Shown here one piece after another: positions 1 to 4,445 of a DNA stretch of 5,099 nucleotides (positions are counted from its first letter, which is position 1; every line of letters starts with the position of its first letter). The position numbers and the translations under genes were made by a program. Origin of the DNA: Mesorhizobium sp. (GTDB lineage Bacteria; Pseudomonadota; Alphaproteobacteria; Rhizobiales; Rhizobiaceae); NCBI GenBank assembly GCA_030698645.1, contig JAUYMV010000706.1:1-5099 (forward strand), written 5' to 3'. The notes below the pieces were generated by a model. That model was not told the DNA's origin. It worked only from the letters and a program-made list of their open reading frames with translations, and did no database searches.

Positions 1-35
1 CCCTCCCCCTTGAGGGGAGGGGTAAGGGGTGGGGG
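1..35. repeat. G/C-skewed inverted repeat (intergenic palindrome)
   Basis: CCCTCCCC at 1-8 and GGGGAGGG at 14-21 are perfect reverse complements around a five-base spacer. They are followed by a purine-rich tail with further GGGG runs to about 35. Elements of this look, with alternating CCCTCCCC and GGGGTGGGG blocks, recur between genes in many Hyphomicrobiales genomes; that statement is from general familiarity, not a search. The left edge is cut by the window, so the element may be longer. As RNA it would form an 8-bp hairpin, but no T-run follows it on the plus strand, so it is not a typical intrinsic terminator. It bears on the next gene because a possible GTG start at 29 would lie inside it. 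Confidence 0.6.
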
Positions 36-58
36 TATTCACAACGCGCTTGCCTCGC

Positions 59-64
59 AGGAAA
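59..64 (+). promoter_or_regulatory. Ribosome binding site favouring the ATG at 71
   Basis: AGGAAA lies 6 bases before the ATG at 71. The upstream in-frame GTG at 29 lies inside the G-rich repeat, where any purine match to the anti-Shine-Dalgarno is uninformative. This decides for the ATG at 71 as the start of the phosphatidyltransferase gene. Confidence 0.55.
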
Positions 65-70
65 CCCCCC

Positions 71-691
71 ATGCTTGACGGCTGGGCTCGCAAGCGCATC
101 GACCCCGCCCTCGACACTATCGGCCGCGCGATCGCCGCTGCGGGCATCTCCGCAAACGCTGTGACCCTTGCCGCATGCGCCGTTGGCCTCGCCGCCGCGG
201 CCGCCCTCGCATCCGGCCAGCTCTGGCTCGGCCTCGCGCTCATTCTCGTCAGCCGGGTCGGCGATGGGCTGGACGGCGCCGTCGCCAAGGTACACGGCAA
301 GACCGATTTCGGCGGCTATCTCGACATCGTGCTCGACTTCGTCTTCTACGGCGCCATCCCGCTGGCCTTCGTCATCCTCGATCCGGCTGCCAACGGCATA
401 GCGGGCGCCACGCTCATCGCGGTCTTCTACGCCAATGGCGCGAGTTTCCTGGCCTACGCGATCCTGGCCGAAAAGCACGGTCTCGCCTCCGACGCGCGCG
501 GGGCAAAATCGCTATTCTTCACGACGGGCCTGGCGGAGGCGACCGAGACCATCTCGGTCTTCGTCGCCTTCTGCCTGTTTCCGGCGTGGTTCCCGGTGCT
601 CGCCTTGGCCTTCGCGGCGCTGACGGCCTATACGGCTCTCTCCCGCATCGTCCTGGCGGGAAAAGTCTTCGGAGGAAAAAATGGAACGTAG
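71..691 (+). CDS. CDP-alcohol phosphatidyltransferase family membrane protein
   Basis: This is a predicted 206-residue integral membrane enzyme of the family that moves a phosphatidyl or phospho-alcohol group from a CDP-linked donor to an alcohol acceptor in the inner membrane. The family signature, four aspartates that bind two divalent metals, is visible: DGLDGAVAK at residues 65-73 gives the first two (D65, D68), and GGYLDIVLD gives D85 and D89. The usual Arg after the second Asp motif is Lys (K73), and the spacing to the following Gly is one residue shorter than in PgsA or PssA. About six hydrophobic segments can be drawn (roughly 30-47, 50-62, 90-103, 110-132, 148-170, 174-196). A conserved-looking GLAEATETI lies at 153-161. 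The start at ATG 71 is preferred over GTG 29, which lies within the repeat and would add 14 residues without membrane character. It overlaps the following Rid gene by 11 bases, which suggests translational coupling. The acceptor alcohol cannot be told; it is neither clearly PgsA nor PssA. Confidence 0.88.
   Translation: MLDGWARKRIDPALDTIGRAIAAAGISANAVTLAACAVGLAAAAALASGQLWLGLALILVSRVGDGLDGAVAKVHGKTDFGGYLDIVLDFVFYGAIPLAFVILDPAANGIAGATLIAVFYANGASFLAYAILAEKHGLASDARGAKSLFFTTGLAEATETISVFVAFCLFPAWFPVLALAFAALTAYTALSRIVLAGKVFGGKNGT
671..676 (+). promoter_or_regulatory. Ribosome binding site of the Rid gene, inside the upstream gene
   Basis: A full GGAGGA lies 4 bases before the ATG at 681, within the last codons of the upstream phosphatidyltransferase gene. 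The strong site inside the preceding reading frame fixes the start at 681 and supports co-translation of the two genes. Confidence 0.7.
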
Positions 692-1067
692 GTCGGTCAG
701 TTCGGGCTCCTATCTGGAACCCATCCTCGGCTTCACGCGCGCCGTGCGCATCGGCCCGCATATCGCGGTCGCCGGCACCGCGCCGATCAAGGCGGGGGGC
801 GGCACCGCTTCCATTGGCGACGTCTACGGCCAGACGGTCCGCTGCCTCGAAATCATCGAGAAGGCGATCGTGGATGCCGGCGGCCAGCTCTCCGACGTGA
901 TCCGCACCCGCATCATGCTGACCGACATGTCCACCTGGCGCGAGGCCGCAAAGGCGCATGGCGAGTATTTCGGCACAATCCGCCCGGTCACCACGCTGGT
1001 GCAGGTGACCGGCTTCGTCGACCCTGACTGGCTGGTCGAACTCGAGGCCGACGCGATCGTTTCCTAG
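681..1067 (+). CDS. RidA/YjgF/YER057c/UK114 superfamily protein lacking the archetypal arginine
   Basis: This 128-residue protein has the length and layout of a Rid-superfamily subunit, a soluble chorismate-mutase-like fold that normally assembles as a trimer with clefts between subunits. Recognisable parts are IAVAGTAPI near residues 28-36, the helix region QTVRCLEIIEKAIVDAGG at 51-68, the strand DVIRTRIMLTDMS at 72-84, and the C-terminal PVTTLVQV...LVELEADAIV at 102-127. In true RidA enzymes an Arg in this last strand (R105 of the E. coli protein) anchors the carboxylate of the 2-aminoacrylate imine. Here the aligned position is Thr (T104 in PVTT). The acidic residue near the C-terminus is kept (E122). 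Imine deaminase activity is therefore doubtful, and the protein resembles the Rid subgroups that lack the arginine, whose functions are mostly unknown. It overlaps the preceding membrane enzyme gene by 11 bases and ends in a CTAG shared with metZ on the other strand. Confidence 0.9.
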   Translation: MERRSVSSGSYLEPILGFTRAVRIGPHIAVAGTAPIKAGGGTASIGDVYGQTVRCLEIIEKAIVDAGGQLSDVIRTRIMLTDMSTWREAAKAHGEYFGTIRPVTTLVQVTGFVDPDWLVELEADAIVS

Positions 1068-2248
1068 CCTGCCGCTGTAAGCGCCCGGTCGAGATCCTCG
1101 ATCAGGTCGTCGGCGTCTTCGAGCCCGACCGACAGGCGCAACGTCCCCGGCGAAATGCCGAGTTCGGCGCGCGCATCGTCGGTCAAATTCTTGTGCGTCG
1201 TCGTCGCCGGATGCGTGATCAGGCTCTTGGAGTCGCCCAGATTGTTGGAGATCTTGATGATCTCCAGCGCGTTTTCCAGCCCGAACGCCGCGCCCTTGCC
1301 GGCCGACACGTCGAAGCAGATCAGCGTCGAGCCGCCCTTCATCTGGCGCCGGATGATGTCGGCCTGCGGATGGTCCGCGCGGCCGGGATAGATCACCTTT
1401 CCGACGCCCGTCCGCTCCGCAAGAAAGTCGGCGATCTTCGCCGCGCTTTCGGTCTGCTGGCGCACGCGCACGGCAAGCGTCTCCAGCCCCTTCAGCATCA
1501 CCCAGGCGTTGAACGGCGACAGGCTCGGCCCGGTGTGGCGGAAGTAATCGTGCAGATTCTTGTCGATCCATTCCTTGTCGGAGAGGATCACGCCGCCGAG
1601 ACAGCGGCCCTGGCCGTCGATGTGCTTGGTCGCCGAATAGACCACCACATGGGCGCCGAGTTCGAGCGGCTTCTGCTGCAGCGGGGTGGCGAACACGTTG
1701 TCCACGACCAGACGCGCGCCGATCGCATTGGCGATCTTCGCCACCGCCGCGATGTCGATGACTTCCAGCGTCGGATTGGTCGGGCTTTCGAGGAAGAACA
1801 GCTTCGTGTTTGGGCGCACCGCGTCCTGCCAGGCGTCCATCTTCGTGCCGTCGACCAGCGACGTCTCGATGCCGTACCGGGGCATCAGCGTCTCGACCAC
1901 CCAGCGGCAGGAGCCGAACAGCGCCCGCGCCGCCACGACATGGTCGCCGGCTTTGAGCGAGCAGAGCAGGGCGGCCGACACCGCCGCCATGCCGGACGCG
2001 GTCGCGCGGGCGTCTTCCGCCCCTTCCAACGCGCACATGCGCTTCTCGAACATGTCGACGGTGGGATTCGCGTATCGCGAATAAATGAAGCCCGGCTCCT
2101 CGCCCTTGAAGCGCGCCTCGGCGCTTTCCGCCGTGTCGTAGACATAGCCCTGCGTCAGGAACATCGCCTCCGACGTCTCGCCGAACTGGGAACGGAGTGT
2201 TCCCGCGTGCACGAGTGCGGTTTGCGGTCGCCAGTTGCGTGTCGTCAT
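1064..2248 (-). CDS. metZ: O-succinylhomoserine sulfhydrylase
   Basis: This 394-residue, PLP-dependent cytosolic enzyme of the Cys/Met metabolism family makes homocysteine from O-succinylhomoserine and sulfide, the direct sulfhydrylation route to methionine. The PLP lysine is K208 in YSATKHIDGQGR (204-215), and D183 in VVDNVFATP (181-189) should face the pyridine nitrogen. Y56 and R58 in YSRYANPT (56-63) are the phosphate-binding pair donated by the partner subunit, and SGMAAV (85-90) lies in the cofactor pocket. C-terminal LITHPATTTH and GTLRLSVGLED are typical of the family and bind the substrate carboxylate. MetZ is preferred over cystathionine gamma-synthase, MetC or MetY because of the overall sequence pattern and because the gene carries a SAM-II leader. 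O-acetylhomoserine as substrate cannot be excluded. The ATG at 2248 has a weak TTGGGG element 7 bases upstream. The stop codon overlaps the stop of the convergent Rid gene. Confidence 0.93.
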   Translation of the reverse strand: MTTRNWRPQTALVHAGTLRSQFGETSEAMFLTQGYVYDTAESAEARFKGEEPGFIYSRYANPTVDMFEKRMCALEGAEDARATASGMAAVSAALLCSLKAGDHVVAARALFGSCRWVVETLMPRYGIETSLVDGTKMDAWQDAVRPNTKLFFLESPTNPTLEVIDIAAVAKIANAIGARLVVDNVFATPLQQKPLELGAHVVVYSATKHIDGQGRCLGGVILSDKEWIDKNLHDYFRHTGPSLSPFNAWVMLKGLETLAVRVRQQTESAAKIADFLAERTGVGKVIYPGRADHPQADIIRRQMKGGSTLICFDVSAGKGAAFGLENALEIIKISNNLGDSKSLITHPATTTHKNLTDDARAELGISPGTLRLSVGLEDADDLIEDLDRALTAAG

Positions 2249-2265
2249 GTCGGAGCCCCAAATAC

Positions 2266-2296
2266 AAAAAACCGGCCGCGAAAAGTCGCAACCGGT
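2266..2296 (-). terminator. metZ: Intrinsic terminator in the metZ leader (attenuator)
   Basis: Read on the minus strand, ACCGGTTGCGA (2296-2286) and TCGCGGCCGGT (2281-2271) form an 11-bp stem with two G-U wobbles and a four-base CTTT loop. The stem runs directly into a tract of Ts (2271-2266). This is a textbook Rho-independent terminator, placed between the SAM-II aptamer and the metZ ATG only 18 bases downstream. Its position argues that it acts as an attenuator of metZ, not as the end of an upstream gene, since the gene upstream on this side is divergent. Confidence 0.85.
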
Positions 2297-2320
2297 CCAT
2301 ATGGCCCTTCGGCCCGACGG

Positions 2321-2375
2321 TCCTTTAGCGACTTGTTTAACGTGGCTGCAAGCCGACCGGCCAAATCACCACGGG
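2321..2375 (-). promoter_or_regulatory. SAM-II riboswitch aptamer
   Basis: The minus-strand leader of metZ carries an H-type pseudoknot with the SAM-II (metA motif) layout. Stem P1 is CGTGG (2373-2369) with CCACG (2345-2341). Stem P2 pairs CGGCTTG (2355-2349) in the P1 loop with CAAGTCG (2335-2329), with one G-U pair. The conserved single-stranded parts TGATTT after P1 and GCTAAAGG at the 3' end (2329-2322) are both present. SAM-II binds S-adenosylmethionine and lowers expression of methionine synthesis genes in alphaproteobacteria, which fits its place before metZ. In many SAM-II RNAs the 3' AAAGG acts as or near the ribosome binding site. Here the start codon is about 73 bases further on, so that mode does not fit, and the intervening terminator suggests transcriptional control. 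Confidence 0.9.
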
Positions 2376-2383
2376 ATAAGTTT

Positions 2384-2412
2384 CCTTTAGACCCGCGCCC
2401 GCCTTGCGTCAA
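2384..2412 (-). promoter_or_regulatory. metZ: Candidate housekeeping promoter of metZ
   Basis: On the minus strand, TTGACG (2412-2407) is followed after 17 bases by TAAAGG (2389-2384). The -35 element matches the sigma-70 consensus at five of six positions; the -10 is weak (three of six). Transcription would start at about 2375-2380, immediately before the SAM-II aptamer, which is where a riboswitch transcript should begin. This placement is the main support. Confidence 0.5.
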
Positions 2413-2443
2413 TCGGACGGGTGTTGAATCGTCCGCCGACAGC

Positions 2444-2448
2444 AAGGA
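2444..2448 (+). promoter_or_regulatory. dcd: Ribosome binding site supporting a TTG start for dcd
   Basis: AAGGA lies 10 bases before the in-frame TTG at 2459. There is no ATG or GTG in this frame in the stretch just upstream, and the reading frame further up runs antisense through the metZ leader and metZ itself. The TTG is therefore the most plausible start. Confidence 0.5.
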
Positions 2449-2458
2449 CAGCTCGAAA

Positions 2459-3544
2459 TTGCGCCAGACCGGCATTCTCCCAGACCATGACATCGCCGCG
2501 CTTTTCGCGTCCGGCGCATTGGTATCCGCTCGTCCGCTCGACGCCGACCAGATCCAGCCGGCGAGCCTGGACCTCCGTCTCGGCAGCAAGGCCTGGCGCG
2601 TGCGCGCCTCCTTCCTGCCCGGCAAGGCGCATACTGTGGAGGCCAAGCTCGACCGGCTGAAACTGCACGAGATCGACCTGACGGCCGGCGCCGTGCTCGA
2701 GACCGGCTGCGTCTACATCGTGCCGCTGCTGGAGAGCCTCGCTCTGCCGCCGGAGATCGCCGCGTCCGCCAATCCGAAGAGCTCGACAGGCCGCCTCGAC
2801 ATCTTCACCCGCGTCATGACCGACCACGGCCAGGAGTTCGACAAGATTCCGGCCGGCTATACCGGACCGCTCTACATGGAGGTCAGCCCGCGCACCTTCC
2901 CGATCGTCGCGCGCACCGGCTCCCGCCTGTCGCAGATACGTTTCCGCAAGGGCCACGCGCTGCTCTCCGAAGCCGATCTCGCCGACCTCCACACCCGCGA
3001 AACGCTCGTCGCCGCGGAAGACCCGAACATCTCAGGCGGCGGCATCGCGCTCTCGATCGACCTCTTGGGCGACGCCAACGGACTTGTCGGCTACCGCGGG
3101 AAACACCATTCCGCGCTGGTCGACGTCGACAGACGGGCCGCGCATGACGCGCTCGACTTCTGGGAGCCGCTCTACAACCGCGGCAGCGCCGATCTGATCC
3201 TCGACCCCGACGAGTTCTACATCCTGGTCAGCCGCGAGGCGGTCCACGTGCCGCCCGACTATGCCGCCGAGATGACGCCGTTCGATCCGCTCGTCGGCGA
3301 ATTCCGCGTCCACTATGCCGGCTTCTTCGATCCGGGCTTCGGCCATTCGGCCGCCGGCGGCACCGGTAGCCGCGCCGTGCTGGAGGTGCGCAGCCACGAG
3401 GTGCCGTTCATCCTCGAACACGGCCAGGTCGTCGGCCGCCTCGTCTACGAAAACATGCTGTCCCGCCCCAAGGCGCTCTACGGCGTGGACCTGAAATCCA
3501 ACTACCAGGCCCAGGGCCTGAAGCTTTCGAAGCATTTCAGGTAG
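2459..3544 (+). CDS. dcd: 2'-deoxycytidine 5'-triphosphate deaminase, long two-domain form
   Basis: This 361-residue cytosolic protein belongs to the dCTP deaminase/dUTPase-fold family. The canonical reaction removes the amino group of dCTP to give dUTP, the precursor of dUMP for thymidylate synthesis. The first domain shows PASLDLRLG (34-42), the NPKSSTGRLD motif (105-114) matching the RSSxxRxG active-site loop, and GYTGPLYMEV (133-142), where E141 aligns with the catalytic Glu of E. coli Dcd. A second, diverged fold copy follows: FRVHYAGFFDPGFGH (282-296), AVLEVRSHEVPF (306-317) and HGQVVGRLVYENM (321-333). At about 360 residues it is nearly twice the E. coli enzyme (193), a form seen in alphaproteobacteria. 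The first active-site Arg is Lys (K107). The start is TTG 2459, giving MRQTGILPDHDIAALF. It is divergent from metZ with about 210 bases between start codons. No intrinsic terminator is visible after the stop. Confidence 0.87.
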   Translation: MRQTGILPDHDIAALFASGALVSARPLDADQIQPASLDLRLGSKAWRVRASFLPGKAHTVEAKLDRLKLHEIDLTAGAVLETGCVYIVPLLESLALPPEIAASANPKSSTGRLDIFTRVMTDHGQEFDKIPAGYTGPLYMEVSPRTFPIVARTGSRLSQIRFRKGHALLSEADLADLHTRETLVAAEDPNISGGGIALSIDLLGDANGLVGYRGKHHSALVDVDRRAAHDALDFWEPLYNRGSADLILDPDEFYILVSREAVHVPPDYAAEMTPFDPLVGEFRVHYAGFFDPGFGHSAAGGTGSRAVLEVRSHEVPFILEHGQVVGRLVYENMLSRPKALYGVDLKSNYQAQGLKLSKHFR

Positions 3545-3690
3545 GGTACGGGCTACGGGCTGCGCAGAAATAGTTGCCCTCATACAACAGCTGCTGCGAG
3601 AACTGCGCTGATCGCTTCGTGCAGAATACGTCGAAGTTGAAAAATATCGCCGGTTGACTAATTGTTCTCTGAACATGACTCCTGCTCTGT

Positions 3691-3696
3691 AAGGGA
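3691..3696 (+). promoter_or_regulatory. Ribosome binding site fixing the ATG at 3704
   Basis: AAGGGA ends 7 bases before the ATG at 3704. The frame is open upstream to a TTG at 3662, but the site and the signal peptide both place the start at 3704. Confidence 0.65.
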
Positions 3697-3703
3697 TTCG
3701 GAC

Positions 3704-4351
3704 ATGCGCACTGGACTTGCAGCGTTGATTGTCGCGGGCATTGTCTCCGTGTCCCCGGCGTTGGCGGCGGACGATCTTGCTCCGGCCTCGGTATTCGACT
3801 GGTCTGGCGCCTATCTCGGCGTCCAGGCGGGCGGATCTTGGGCCAATCTCGACCAGCGCATCCCGGCTTACGGACCCTTGCCGGACGGCGAGATGAATGG
3901 CGGACTGGTCGGTGCCTTTGCTGGATACAACTGGCAGTTCCACTCGCTGGTGGCGGGCGTCGAGATCGGTGCCAATCTGCGCAATCTCGACGGCACGAAC
4001 GACATTCTGAACGCGCCCGAGTTACTTTATACCAAGCAGAACTGGGACGCGTCGTTCGTCGCCCGCCTTGGTGCGCCGGTAGGCCGCACACTGCTCTACG
4101 GTCTTGCCGGCGTGTCGGTGACCGAGGTGTCTTCGCAGTACACAAGCGGTTTCCTGAGCGCGGATGATGTTGTGGCCGGTTATACGGTCGGCGCCGGCGG
4201 CGAGTTCGCCTTCACGGACCGCGTCAAGGGACGCCTCGAATATCGTTTCGCGGATTATGCGGAAGCAGATGTCCAGTGCACCGGCTGCGGCCCGACCTTC
4301 GTGACGCCGCAGACGCATACAGTCACCGCCGGCCTGCTGTTCAGTTGGTAG
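3704..4351 (+). CDS. Outer membrane beta-barrel protein (Omp25/Omp31-like porin family)
   Basis: This 215-residue protein is predicted to be exported to the outer membrane. It begins with a signal peptide: a short basic start (MRTG), a hydrophobic core (5-17), and a PALA-A cleavage site after residue 21 or 22. The mature part opens with FDWSGAYLGVQAGGSW (31-46), the WSGxYxGxxxG hallmark of small alphaproteobacterial barrels. It continues with alternating strands such as GALVGxxxGYNWQF-like, YGLAGVSVTEV and GRLEYRFADYAE segments, and ends HTVTAGLLFSW with a C-terminal aromatic residue, the recognition signal for the BAM complex. An eight-stranded barrel of the Omp25/Omp31 type is the best guess. 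Two cysteines, C192 and C195 in CTGC, are the only ones in the protein and sit in the last loop before the final strand. It appears to be a single gene. Its role could be envelope integrity or small-solute passage; no specific function can be given. Confidence 0.88.
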   Translation: MRTGLAALIVAGIVSVSPALAADDLAPASVFDWSGAYLGVQAGGSWANLDQRIPAYGPLPDGEMNGGLVGAFAGYNWQFHSLVAGVEIGANLRNLDGTNDILNAPELLYTKQNWDASFVARLGAPVGRTLLYGLAGVSVTEVSSQYTSGFLSADDVVAGYTVGAGGEFAFTDRVKGRLEYRFADYAEADVQCTGCGPTFVTPQTHTVTAGLLFSW

Positions 4352-4445
4352 GTCCTTCCGCGCCCTGGATGCGTGGATGAGCTTTGGTCATGTCCCCTTC
4401 GAAAACGAATCGCGCGGCCCATCTCCCGCTGCTGCGACAATCCGC

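Noticed and set aside
29..70. GTG start at 29 for the phosphatidyltransferase
   Set aside because: The codon lies in the palindromic repeat, and the extra 14 residues look unrelated to the membrane protein. The ATG at 71 has its own AGGAAA.
519..2300. A 593-codon minus-strand open frame
   Set aside because: It is a GC-rich shadow of metZ in another frame, extended through the antisense of the Rid and phosphatidyltransferase genes. Its product is rich in Arg, Gly and Ala with no domain pattern.
2297..2314. Small GGCC-GAAG-GGCC hairpin and CCATATGG palindrome between aptamer and terminator
   Set aside because: Both are short. They may be part of the expression platform, but nothing in the sequence assigns them a role separate from the switch already described.
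1193..2458. Upstream extension of the dcd frame
   Set aside because: This stretch runs antisense to metZ and through the riboswitch leader. Its translation is low-complexity His/Arg-rich, whereas family-like sequence begins only after the TTG at 2459.
3547..3560. Tandem TACGGGC TACGGGC just after dcd
   Set aside because: Two exact 7-bp copies only; this could easily be chance in GC-rich DNA, and no function is suggested.
3637..3682. Possible sigma-70 promoters for the outer membrane protein gene (TTGAAA at 3637, TTGACT at 3654)
   Set aside because: Both -35-like boxes are good, but no convincing -10 falls at 16-18 bases. The best for TTGAAA is TAATTG at 3659, and TTGACT has none, so neither is called.
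4398..4409. TTCG-AAAA-CGAA hairpin between the convergent outer membrane protein and channel genes
   Set aside because: The stem is only 4 bp and has no T-tract on either strand, so it is too weak to call a terminator.
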